From contig JBATWQ010000320.1 of NCBI GenBank assembly GCA_049672765.1, positions 1-16,047 of the forward strand: a stretch of DNA of 16,047 bases, read 5' to 3'. The stretch comes from JAGQSZ01 sp049672765. Lineage in GTDB: Bacteria > Actinomycetota > Acidimicrobiia > Acidimicrobiales > Microtrichaceae. The notes under the pieces are model-generated. The model ran no database searches. It was given only the letters and a program-made list of their open reading frames with translations, and was not told the DNA's origin. The translations under genes and the position numbers were made by a program. Positions 8,310-15,671 of the stretch are shown in pieces (position 1 is the first letter of the stretch; the number at the start of each line of letters is the position of its first letter).

Positions 8310-9395
8310 CTAGGTGACTGGGAACGCCACCAGCGGACGCTCCGCCACACACTGCACCTCTGCGCTCTCGCCTCGTTTGAGAATCGGTGTGGACTGTCGC
8401 CTGACCGCAAGGCTCACGCCGCCGCAGTCGACCAGGTAGCGGGTCGCGTGCCCCAGATATTCGACCAGGGTCACTGTCCCAAGAAATGATTGGCCGCTAC
8501 CCGGTTTGATCGTCAGATCCTCGGGGCGGATCAGCACTTCGACTGGTCCTGACAGACTCCGCTCGATTTCGAGCCTACCCAGAATCGTCTCGGCGACATT
8601 CCCGTTGGACAGTCCCGATACGAAGTTTGCGTCGCCCACGAAGCCGGCCACCCAGGGAGTGACCGGCTGCTGGTAAATCTGTTCCGGGGTTCCGACCTGG
8701 ACGATTCGACCAGCCGACATGACCGCAACCGAGTCGCCCAGCACGAACGCCTCGTCCTGGTCGTGGGTGACGAAAATAGTTGTCACCCCTAGGTCTGTCA
8801 GAAGACGGTGGACCTCGCCGCGCACCTGGCCGCGGAGCGAGGCGTCGAGGTTGGAGAAAGGTTCGTCCAGCAACAACATTGCGGGGCGCGGTGCTAGTGC
8901 CCGCGCCAGCGCAACGCGCTGCTGCTGTCCGCCCGAAAGTGTCGCCGGTGAGCGGTCCTCCATCCCCTGGAGTCCGACCAGTTCCAGCGCCTCACGAATT
9001 CGGGACGAGTCCTTCCGGTCACTCCGGGGTAGGCCGAAGCCGACGTTTTTTCCGACGCTCAGGTGGGGGAACAGAGCCCAGTCCTGGAAGACCATCCCTA
9101 TCCGGCGGGATTCGGGGGCGATGAAGTCGTCCGGGCCACTCAGCACCCGGCCCTCCAGTTCGATGCTCCCCCGGTCCGGGACCTCGAGACCGGCGATAGA
9201 TCTCAGGAGCGTCGTCTTGCCGCATCCGCTCGGCCCCAGGAGCGACACCGTCGATCCGCTGGCGACCTGAAGGTCAACTCCGGCCAGGACCGGGGTCGTG
9301 CCGTCGAAGGTCTTGGCGACCCCTTCAACCTTTAGCTGGGCACTCCTGACGTTTGCGCCTTCGAAGTCTGCCGGGCGCTCCTCCGGGAGGGTCAC
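8310..9395 (-). CDS. ABC transporter ATP-binding protein, FbpC/PotA type (solitary)
   Basis: ATPase subunit of an importer, 361 residues. Seen: Walker A GPSGCGKT at 54-61, Q-loop Gln104 in VFQDWALFPHL, signature LSGGQQQR at 153-160, Walker B LLLDEP at 174-179, and H-loop His211 in VTHDQDEAF. A C-terminal TOBE-type domain (about 290-361) contains IRPEDLTIKPG. This architecture is that of the CUT/MOI/FbpC group, which import ferric iron, polyamines, sulfate, molybdate or sugars; the substrate cannot be read from the ATPase alone. No permease or solute-binding protein is encoded nearby, which is unusual. The start is GTG 9393-9395 with GGGGAG (9405-9410) 9 nt upstream; the site overlaps the end of lysS and the gap is 6 nt, so co-transcription with lysS is likely. 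The bacterioferritin pair next door makes an iron role attractive but unproven. Confidence 0.9.
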   Translation of the reverse strand: MTLPEERPADFEGANVRSAQLKVEGVAKTFDGTTPVLAGVDLQVASGSTVSLLGPSGCGKTTLLRSIAGLEVPDRGSIELEGRVLSGPDDFIAPESRRIGMVFQDWALFPHLSVGKNVGFGLPRSDRKDSSRIREALELVGLQGMEDRSPATLSGGQQQRVALARALAPRPAMLLLDEPFSNLDASLRGQVRGEVHRLLTDLGVTTIFVTHDQDEAFVLGDSVAVMSAGRIVQVGTPEQIYQQPVTPWVAGFVGDANFVSGLSNGNVAETILGRLEIERSLSGPVEVLIRPEDLTIKPGSGQSFLGTVTLVEYLGHATRYLVDCGGVSLAVRRQSTPILKRGESAEVQCVAERPLVAFPVT

Positions 9396-9401
9396 AGGGA
9401 C

Positions 9402-10877
9402 TCACTCCCCGGGGTTCTGCTCGGGTCTGAGAGTCGGGAAAAGGACGACATCGCGGATCGTCTGGACGTCTGCCAGCAGCATCGCGAGACGGTCGATACC
9501 GACACCTAGACCAACCGTGGGCGGAAGGCCGTAGTCGAGTGCACGCAGATAGTCGTTGTCGACGACCATCGCCTCGTCGTCGCCCGCGGCATTCTGTTCG
9601 GCCTGGTCGGTGAACCGTGCGCGCTGTTCGTCTGGGTCGGTCAGCTCGGAGAACCCGTTGCAGAGTTCACGGCCGACGACTATCGCCTCGAAGCGCTCCA
9701 CGAGCCCCGGCTTGGAGCGGTGGCTCCGCGAAAGTGGCGAAACCTCGGCCGGATAATCGATCACGAACGTCGGGTTCCAGAGCGTGTGCTCGGTGGTCTT
9801 CTCGTAAATTTCCAGCAGCAGCTTGCCGGGCCCGTAGCTGTCCTTCCACGGAACGCCGACCTGGTCACAGATCTGTCGAAGCCGCTCCACGGGAGTGTGA
9901 ATGTCGATGTCTTCGCCCACCTGCTCCGAGGTGAGTTCCGCCAACGGTGCCCGCCGCCACGGGACCGACAGATCAAGTTCCCGACCGTCATAGGTGACAG
10001 TTGTCGAACCACAGAGTTCCTGGGCGAGACCTGCGACGAGTTGCTCGGTCATCTCCATGTACTCGGTGTAGTCGCCGTAGGCCTCGTAGCACTCAAGGAT
10101 CGTGAACTCGGGGTTGTGCCTGGTCGAGAGTCCCTCGTTGCGGAACACCCGGGCGATCTCGAAGACCTTCTCGAAACCTCCGACGACCAGCCGCTTGAGG
10201 TAGAGCTCGGGTGCCACTCGCAGATACATCGTCTGGTCGAGGGCGTTGTGGTGGGTAGTGAACGGTCGCGCAAGCGCACCGCCCGGGATGGGGTGGAAGA
10301 CTGGTGTCTCGACCTCTAGATAGCCGCGGGCCTCGAGGAACGAGCGGACCAAGGACACCATGCGGGAGCGCAACTGGAAGGCCCTGCGGGCCTCGTCGGT
10401 GACCCAAAGGTCCACGTAACGCTGACGGAAGCGGGTGTCGGTGTCGGTGATGCCGTGCCACTTGTCCGGGAAGGAACGACGAGTCGGTGCGAGCAACGTC
10501 CACTCGTCGACCCTTACCGAGAGCTCGCCACGCCGGGTGGTCATGACCTCACCGGCGACTCCGATCCAGTCTCCGAGGTTCAACTCGCAGAATCTCTCGA
10601 AGTCGGGCGTGCTCGCCGACGGGGCGAACAGCTGGATGCGTCCACTCGAGTCCGCGAGGGTGCCGAAGGCGAGCTTGCCCTGGACGCGTCGCAACATGAG
10701 CCGCCCTGCGACGCTGGCGCGTTCGCCGGTTTCGGATCCGGGTTCCAGGTCACCGAAGCGTTCGGCAAGGCCAGCAGCAGTCGCGTCGACTTCGTAGGTG
10801 TAGGGCTGGTCGAAGCCCTCGACGCGGGCCACGTCGGGAGAGACCCGCTGTTCGGTTGGGCTCTCGGAGTCAGTCAC
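9402..10877 (-). CDS. lysS: Lysyl-tRNA synthetase, class II
   Basis: Charges tRNA-Lys with lysine in the cytoplasm. The 491-residue length is normal. It has an N-terminal OB-fold anticodon-binding domain (about 55-130), then the class II catalytic core: motif 1 around 175-192, motif 2 with FRNEG at 245-249 and RHNPEFT, and motif 3 GLGVGIDRL at 456-464. The segment ELCNGFSELTDP near 404-415 is typical of the lysine pocket. The start is GTG 10875-10877, which overlaps the coaX stop by 8 nt, so translation is probably coupled; only a distant GGGAG is seen upstream. The coaX-lysS link is the same as in the conserved actinobacterial neighbourhood. It is followed by the ABC ATPase gene after 6 nt. 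Confidence 0.97.
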   Translation of the reverse strand: MTDSESPTEQRVSPDVARVEGFDQPYTYEVDATAAGLAERFGDLEPGSETGERASVAGRLMLRRVQGKLAFGTLADSSGRIQLFAPSASTPDFERFCELNLGDWIGVAGEVMTTRRGELSVRVDEWTLLAPTRRSFPDKWHGITDTDTRFRQRYVDLWVTDEARRAFQLRSRMVSLVRSFLEARGYLEVETPVFHPIPGGALARPFTTHHNALDQTMYLRVAPELYLKRLVVGGFEKVFEIARVFRNEGLSTRHNPEFTILECYEAYGDYTEYMEMTEQLVAGLAQELCGSTTVTYDGRELDLSVPWRRAPLAELTSEQVGEDIDIHTPVERLRQICDQVGVPWKDSYGPGKLLLEIYEKTTEHTLWNPTFVIDYPAEVSPLSRSHRSKPGLVERFEAIVVGRELCNGFSELTDPDEQRARFTDQAEQNAAGDDEAMVVDNDYLRALDYGLPPTVGLGVGIDRLAMLLADVQTIRDVVLFPTLRPEQNPGE

Positions 10878-11655
10878 GGTGCTGGTTCTTCTCCCAAATC
10901 AGTCGCAGGCCGTGCAGAGTCAACCACGGTTCCTCGTGCTCGATGGACTCGGTTATCGGCGAGATGAGCGAGGCCAGCCCGCCGGTCGCGATGATGGTCG
11001 AGTCGCCGAGTTCCTCCTCGATGCGGTCACACATGCCGTCGACCAGAGCGGAGTAGCCGTAGACCGCCCCCGACTGCACCGACTCGACAGTGGTTTTGCC
11101 GATGACGCTGCGCGGCTCGACGAGTTCTACCCGCCGCAGCGCCGCCGCCTTGCCGAACAGCGCGTCCATCGAGATTTCGATGCCGGGGACGATCGCCCCG
11201 CCCATGTACTCGCCCCGGGCAGAGATCACATCGAAGGTCGTTGCGGTGCCGAAGTCGACAACTATCACCGGGCCGCCGTAGAGGTCGAATGCTCCGACGG
11301 CGTTGGCGATCCGGTCGGCGCCGACCTCGCGGGGGTTGTCGTAGAGGACCGGCATACCCGTCTTGACCCCGGTCCCCAGACTGACCGGGTTGACGTTCAG
11401 ATAGCGCTCGCACATGTGGCGCAGTTCGAAGGTCACACTCGGAACACCGGACGAAATCGCGACTCCGCGGATGTCGGTAGATAGTTCGAGGTCGCGGGTT
11501 GCGAGCAGGTGGCGGATGAACAGCGCGAGCTCGTCACTGGTGCGCTCGGCCCTGGTTGCCATGCGCCAGTGGTCGACCAGGGTCGGCGACGGATCGCTTG
11601 TGTCGTAGAGCCCGACAACGGTCTGGGTGTTTCCGACATCGATCACGAGAAGCAC
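10870..11655 (-). CDS. coaX: Type III pantothenate kinase CoaX
   Basis: Phosphorylates pantothenate, the first step of coenzyme A synthesis; type III enzymes need a monovalent cation and resist feedback by CoA. The 261 residues show the acetate/sugar-kinase-fold motifs: DVGNT at 6-10 (phosphate loop, Asp6), GADR at 112-115, DFGTATTFD at 134-142 and GGAIVPG at 152-158. The start is GTG 11653-11655, giving the usual MLLVIDVGNT N-terminus; GGGGAG lies 5 nt upstream. It is separated from nadC by 170 nt, so it may have a promoter of its own, and it overlaps lysS by 8 nt. With panC nearby, the window covers two consecutive steps from beta-alanine and pantoate to phosphopantothenate; panD is not between them. 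Confidence 0.96.
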   Translation of the reverse strand: MLLVIDVGNTQTVVGLYDTSDPSPTLVDHWRMATRAERTSDELALFIRHLLATRDLELSTDIRGVAISSGVPSVTFELRHMCERYLNVNPVSLGTGVKTGMPVLYDNPREVGADRIANAVGAFDLYGGPVIVVDFGTATTFDVISARGEYMGGAIVPGIEISMDALFGKAAALRRVELVEPRSVIGKTTVESVQSGAVYGYSALVDGMCDRIEEELGDSTIIATGGLASLISPITESIEHEEPWLTLHGLRLIWEKNQHRD

Positions 11656-11825
11656 AGCGACTCCCCGAAGTCATAGCGTCCTGCGAACACGTGGTCTCCT
11701 AGCTGATCCGCCCGCCTTGGTAACCCTCCGCATAGGTGGAGCTCCGCGGGCTCAATGTCCCAATAATGGCCCTCTCCGCTGCGTCTGCGCACATCTGGGT
11801 AACCGGGTGGTGGGGCAGGCTCCGC

Positions 11826-12710
11826 TCATCGCAGGTCGAAACCGATGTCCAGAACCGGAGCAGAGTTGGTGATCGCCCCGACCGAAATCATGTCGACCCC
11901 GGTACTCGCGTAGCCGGCGATCGTTTCGAGCGTGATACCTCCCGAAACTTCAAGTAGCGACCGCCTTGTCTGGCCTCCCTGGCGGACCTCCGCAGCGGTG
12001 ACACACGCGGACACCTCGTCCGGTGACATGTTGTCCAGGAGCAGGGCGTCGGCTCCCGCTTCGAGAGCCTCGACACATTGGTCGAAGGAATCGCACTCGA
12101 CGTGAACGGTGCGGGCCGGCCAACGGTCGCGGGACACGGCGACCGCCTCTGTAATCCCCATTCCGCCCAGGTGGTTGTCCTTTATCAGGATCCAGTCAGA
12201 CAGATTGCCCCGATGGTTCCGACCGCCGCCGGCGCGGACCGCCGCCTTGGCGAGAGAGCGCAGGCCGGGGATTGTCTTTCGGGTATCCCAGACCCGTGCG
12301 GTCCCTCCCTGACTCGCGGCGGCGTCGACAAAACGAGCGGTAAGTGTTGCTATCCCCGACAGGTGACCCAGGAAGTTGAGGGCCGTGCGTTCGCCCGTGA
12401 GCACCGTGGCAAAGGGGCCACGGACGATGCCGATGATCTCCCCGGACGAAAGATCTGCGCCTTCCTCGACCGACCACGACACATCCACGGTCGGATCCAG
12501 CCTTGCGAAGGTTTCGGTGACGCACAGGGTTCCGGCAAGCCTGCCGGGCTCTCTGGCCACGATCCACGCCTCGCCAGGGCCCGGCGGCAACAGTGACGAG
12601 GTCAGGTCCCCCAGCGGGGTCAGGTCCTCGGCGAGCGCCAGGTCAACCGCGGCGCGCACCGCTGCGATCGGAGGGTGGATCCATCGTGAATCGTGATTGA
12701 AGTTCGACAC
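11826..12710 (-). CDS. nadC: Nicotinate-nucleotide pyrophosphorylase (quinolinate phosphoribosyltransferase)
   Basis: Converts quinolinate and PRPP to nicotinate mononucleotide in de novo NAD synthesis. The 294 residues fit the family. Signatures seen include ERTALNFLGHLSGIAT at 108-123, DTRKTIPGLR at 142-151, GGGRNHR at 161-167, KDNH at 177-180, VECDS at 204-208, LLDN at 224-227 and SGGI at 256-259. The C-terminus SVGAITNSAPVLDIGFDL is typical. The start is GTG 12708-12710: the frame is open much further upstream (to 13427), but that stretch lies across nadB and has no family similarity. No clear ribosome-binding site precedes it. It follows nadB after 53 nt, where a small hairpin (12747-12761) sits just after the nadB stop. 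nadA is not visible in the window. Confidence 0.95.
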   Translation of the reverse strand: MSNFNHDSRWIHPPIAAVRAAVDLALAEDLTPLGDLTSSLLPPGPGEAWIVAREPGRLAGTLCVTETFARLDPTVDVSWSVEEGADLSSGEIIGIVRGPFATVLTGERTALNFLGHLSGIATLTARFVDAAASQGGTARVWDTRKTIPGLRSLAKAAVRAGGGRNHRGNLSDWILIKDNHLGGMGITEAVAVSRDRWPARTVHVECDSFDQCVEALEAGADALLLDNMSPDEVSACVTAAEVRQGGQTRRSLLEVSGGITLETIAGYASTGVDMISVGAITNSAPVLDIGFDLR

Positions 12711-12746
12711 GGGGGCAGCTTTGCACGGCTGACACTCTGAGCCGAG

Positions 12747-12761
12747 CCCGACTCTGTCGGG
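12747..12761 (-). other. Small hairpin in the nadB-nadC gap
   Basis: CCCGA-CTCTG-TCGGG, a perfect 5-bp stem with a 5-nt loop, begins 2 nt after the nadB stop. There is no T-run, so it is more likely an RNA-stability or partial attenuation element than a full terminator, if it acts at all. Confidence 0.25.
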
Positions 12762-12763
12762 AA

Positions 12764-14443
12764 TCAGACGAGGAGTCGGTGCATCTGGAGTGGATCGGTG
12801 CTCGGATAGTCGATTCGGGAATGGGTACCCCGGCTCTCGTCCCTCGCAATGGCGGCGTTGACGAGCACCCAGCCGATCTCTGCCAGGTTCTTCAACTCGG
12901 CGACATCGACACGCGTCGGGTCCATGGGCGCCAATGACTCCAAGGTTCTGGCGACCATCGATGAAGCACGGCCGAGTGTCTCGGCGCTGCGCTGGACTCC
13001 GGCCTCGACCGACATCGTCTGTTGGAGCTGGTCCCGAAGCCCAGCAACCACCGCTTCGACGTCGCCCCCCATATCTGTCGCGGCTGTCGCGGGGGTATCG
13101 GTAGTTGCAACGGCGGCCGACAGTACCGGAGGCACCTTCAGCCACACCCCGCTGATCTGGAACGACTGGCCTGAGCCGATCCCCTGCTGGGCGGACCGCG
13201 AGCCGAACTGCGGGTCCAACGCCGCCCGCATGGCTCCGGTCGCGCGTGGCCCGTTCTGGCCGGCGCTGATGGCCTCGACGGCCCTCGGGCCGAACACCAT
13301 TCCTTCGAGGAGCGAGTTGGAGGCCAGGCGATTGGCTCCGTGCACACCGGAGCAACTCGTCTCGCCCGCAGCCCACAGTCCGGGTAGCGAGGTCGCCCCG
13401 TCCAGATCGGTCAGCACGCCCCCACACTGGTGATGAGCAGCCGGAGCTACCGGCAACAGATCAACCCGGGGGTCCAGACCTATCTGCTGAAGGTCGGCCG
13501 CGATCGTCGGAAAGCGCTCGGCAAAATGGTCGAGTTCTGTCGCGTCCAACCAGACGTTTGTCGTCCCCTGCTCGATCATCTTCGCCAGAATCGCCCGCGA
13601 CACCACGTCGCGGGGCAATAGCTCGTCGACGAATCGGTCACCATTGGCGTCGCGCAACAGAGCCCCGTGGCCCCGGAGCGCCTCGGAGAGCAGCGGCCGT
13701 GGAATCGCAGGATGGTGCAACGCGGTCGGGTGGAACTGGAAGAACTCAAGGTCCGCGACTGTCACCCCGGCCCGGAGCGCCATCGCTACTCCGTCGCCGG
13801 TTGCCACCGCAGGGTTCGTTGTTACCGCAAATAGCTGACCGGCCCCGCCAGTCGCCATCAGGACATTGCGTGACCTGACATCGAGGAGTTGGCCCTCGGA
13901 GTTGATGACTCGCGCTCCGACGCAGCGGCCGTTCTCGATCAGCAGGTCATGGGCGAAGGTGTGTTCATAGATCGCAGCGGCGGTACGCCTAACTGCCGCA
14001 ACGAGTGCTCGCTCGATCTCGGCGCCTGTCGCCGCCCCACCGGCGTGGACCACCCTGGCCACAGAATGACCACCCTCGCGTGCCAACTCGAGGTTGCCCC
14101 GCTCGTCACGGTCGAACTCGGCTCCCAGGGCGATCAACTCCTCGACCCTTCGTGGCCCCTCGTCCACCAGCACCCGCACGGCGTCGACGTCACAGAGTCC
14201 GGCACCGGCCGAGAGCGTGTCGTTCAGGTGCAGGTCGATCTCTTCGGGGTCACCCGAAAGCGCGGCTGCCACCCCACCCTGGGCCCACCTGGTGGTCGCC
14301 ATGTCCAGGCCGCCCTTGGTCAGCACCCCGGTCCGCAATCCGTGCTCGGCCGCTGCCCGGACCGCGGCAGAGAGTCCAGCGACACCAGAGCCGAGAACCA
14401 GTAGGTCCAGGTCTTCTGCCTCTGAATCCAGTTCCGAATTCAC
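12764..14443 (-). CDS. nadB: L-aspartate oxidase
   Basis: Flavoprotein that oxidises L-aspartate to iminoaspartate, which NadA turns into quinolinate. The 559 residues contain the N-terminal dinucleotide fold GSGVAGLSAA (18-27), TRWAQGG at 51-57, the active-site stretch REGGHS at 122-127, FFQFHPT at 234-240, RDVVSRAI at 278-285 and the FAD-binding end GVHGANRLASNSLLEG at 366-381. A helical C-terminal domain follows with a Ser/Ala/Thr-rich insert around 400-460. The usual HYxCGG is H-H-Q-C-G-G at 337-342, a Tyr to His change. The start is GTG 14441-14443, whose GTGA shares 4 nt with the panC stop, so the two are translationally coupled. The panC-nadB-nadC order is the same as in Streptomyces. 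Confidence 0.96.
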   Translation of the reverse strand: MNSELDSEAEDLDLLVLGSGVAGLSAAVRAAAEHGLRTGVLTKGGLDMATTRWAQGGVAAALSGDPEEIDLHLNDTLSAGAGLCDVDAVRVLVDEGPRRVEELIALGAEFDRDERGNLELAREGGHSVARVVHAGGAATGAEIERALVAAVRRTAAAIYEHTFAHDLLIENGRCVGARVINSEGQLLDVRSRNVLMATGGAGQLFAVTTNPAVATGDGVAMALRAGVTVADLEFFQFHPTALHHPAIPRPLLSEALRGHGALLRDANGDRFVDELLPRDVVSRAILAKMIEQGTTNVWLDATELDHFAERFPTIAADLQQIGLDPRVDLLPVAPAAHHQCGGVLTDLDGATSLPGLWAAGETSCSGVHGANRLASNSLLEGMVFGPRAVEAISAGQNGPRATGAMRAALDPQFGSRSAQQGIGSGQSFQISGVWLKVPPVLSAAVATTDTPATAATDMGGDVEAVVAGLRDQLQQTMSVEAGVQRSAETLGRASSMVARTLESLAPMDPTRVDVAELKNLAEIGWVLVNAAIARDESRGTHSRIDYPSTDPLQMHRLLV

Positions 14444-15399
14444 TTTGCCGCACTTCCCTTGCCGGCCGGTGTGCCGGCCCCTTCGTCAACCTGTGGAGCG
14501 ATCTGACCGCCACGACCCTGTCCGGCCCCGCTGTGTGCTGCCGACCAGTCGGCGACGGCGAGATTGTCGATAAGTCGAGCCTTCGAGAACTGGATGGCGC
14601 CAAAGAGCCGAACGTCAGGGTCGGCGATCTCGCACGGCTGCAGCGTGTCGGGATCAGCCACTTCCACATAGTCCAGAGCGCCGAGGCTCTGGGTCGTTAT
14701 GTGACGTTCCATGACTGTCCTGACCTTCTCCGCGGACCGCTCACCGTCGAGGATCGCTCCGGCTCCGAGGCCCAGAGCTTCTCGAAGAATCGTTGCGACG
14801 TTCCTCTCCTCGGGCTTCAGATAGACGTTGCGGCTAGACATGGCCAGACCATCAGGTTCCCGCAGGGTCGGACAGCCGACGACGGAGACCGGAAACGACA
14901 GGTCAGAGGCCATCTGACGAATGATCGCCAGTTGCTGATAGTCCTTCTCTCCGAAATAGGCGCGATCGGGCTCGACGATGTTGAAGATCTTGGCCACGAC
15001 CGTGCACACCCCGGCGAAGTGCGTCGGCCGTGACGAGCCCTCCATCACCGAGGCGAGCGCAGGGACCGCAACGGTTGTCAGCACCGAGTCCCGTCCGTGC
15101 GGATACATCTCGGCCAGGTCCGGGGTGAACAGAACCGAAACTCCGGTTGCTGCCGCCTTCGCAGCGTCGCCTTCGGGGTCGCGGGGATAGGCATCCAGAT
15201 CCTCGCCGGCCGCGAACTGCAGCGGGTTGACGAAGATAGTCGCCACGACCACCTCGCACTCTGAGGCGGCTTGACCGATCAACGAGAGGTGTCCGTCGTG
15301 GAGGTAGCCCATGGTGGGAACCAAGCCCACGTCGGCACCGTTCTCCCGCAGCGTTTTCAGCAGCGCGCGCAGGTCTGCGATCGACGAGATGGTTTCCAC
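14440..15399 (-). CDS. panC: Pantothenate synthetase (pantoate-beta-alanine ligase)
   Basis: Joins pantoate and beta-alanine with ATP to make pantothenate. The 319 residues show the nucleotidyltransferase signatures MGYLHDGH (30-37, the HxxH-type motif), FVNPLQF (56-62), GEKDYQQ (150-156) and the KMSKS-like MSSRN (187-191). The last about 35 residues are Gly/Ala-rich, look disordered and exceed the common family length of about 280-310. The start is GTG 15397-15399: TAGGCT lies 7 nt upstream (leaderless layout) and the protein begins shortly before the first conserved helix; a TTG at 15426 in frame would add 9 unconvincing residues. It overlaps nadB by 4 nt and leads the panC-nadB-nadC unit; the DUF2520 gene lies 272 nt upstream behind a hairpin. 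Confidence 0.95.
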   Translation of the reverse strand: METISSIADLRALLKTLRENGADVGLVPTMGYLHDGHLSLIGQAASECEVVVATIFVNPLQFAAGEDLDAYPRDPEGDAAKAAATGVSVLFTPDLAEMYPHGRDSVLTTVAVPALASVMEGSSRPTHFAGVCTVVAKIFNIVEPDRAYFGEKDYQQLAIIRQMASDLSFPVSVVGCPTLREPDGLAMSSRNVYLKPEERNVATILREALGLGAGAILDGERSAEKVRTVMERHITTQSLGALDYVEVADPDTLQPCEIADPDVRLFGAIQFSKARLIDNLAVADWSAAHSGAGQGRGGQIAPQVDEGAGTPAGKGSAAK

Positions 15400-15406
15400 T
15401 GCCGGC

Positions 15407-15412
15407 AGCCTA
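15407..15412 (-). promoter_or_regulatory. Candidate -10 box of panC, leaderless layout (TAGGCT)
   Basis: TAGGCT on the minus strand lies 7 nt before the panC GTG. CTGACC, a partial match to the -35 consensus, lies 15 nt further up. This would drive the panC-nadB-nadC unit. Confidence 0.45.
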
Positions 15413-15580
15413 GAACTCCCACCCAACGGTCAGGACCAGCCGACGTCGGATGGAACCGTCGGGAAGCGCCGAGATGCTGTTGGACATCGAATTGGACCCG
15501 TCATGGGATTTTGACTGACAAAGCTTCAGGTTTGGGGCCCGAGCGGCCGATGGGATTGATAGTTCCGGCGGGAACCGCCC

Positions 15581-15609
15581 GATGCCCTGTTCCTTAGGAA
15601 CGGGGCATC
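15581..15609 (-). terminator. Hairpin downstream of the DUF2520 gene
   Basis: A stem of 7 bp (GATGCCC/GGGCATC), one T-G wobble and 5 bp (GTTCC/GGAAC) closes on a 3-nt TTA loop, 62 nt after the DUF2520 stop. It is the most stable hairpin in the gap between that gene and panC. It lacks a T-run. Two smaller hairpins flank it (15562-15575 and 15611-15624). Confidence 0.5.
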
Positions 15610-15671
15610 GGTGCTTACGGGCACAGTTCCACCTGTTTCACCCGAAATTTGAGCGCCAGCAATGCGGTCTT

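Noticed and set aside
11719..11804. GGTAACC occurring twice in the coaX-nadC gap
   Set aside because: Two 7-mers 79 bp apart with no further symmetry or promoter context are not enough to call an operator.
12711..13427. Long N-terminal extension of nadC in the same frame
   Set aside because: It lies across nadB on the same strand in another frame, is Arg/Gly-rich without domain character, and the family N-terminus begins right at the GTG at 12710.
15427..15671. Possible tRNA, tmRNA or known riboswitch in the DUF2520-panC gap
   Set aside because: The hairpins do not form a cloverleaf, no T-loop consensus or known riboswitch core was recognised; only the hairpin cluster itself is reported.
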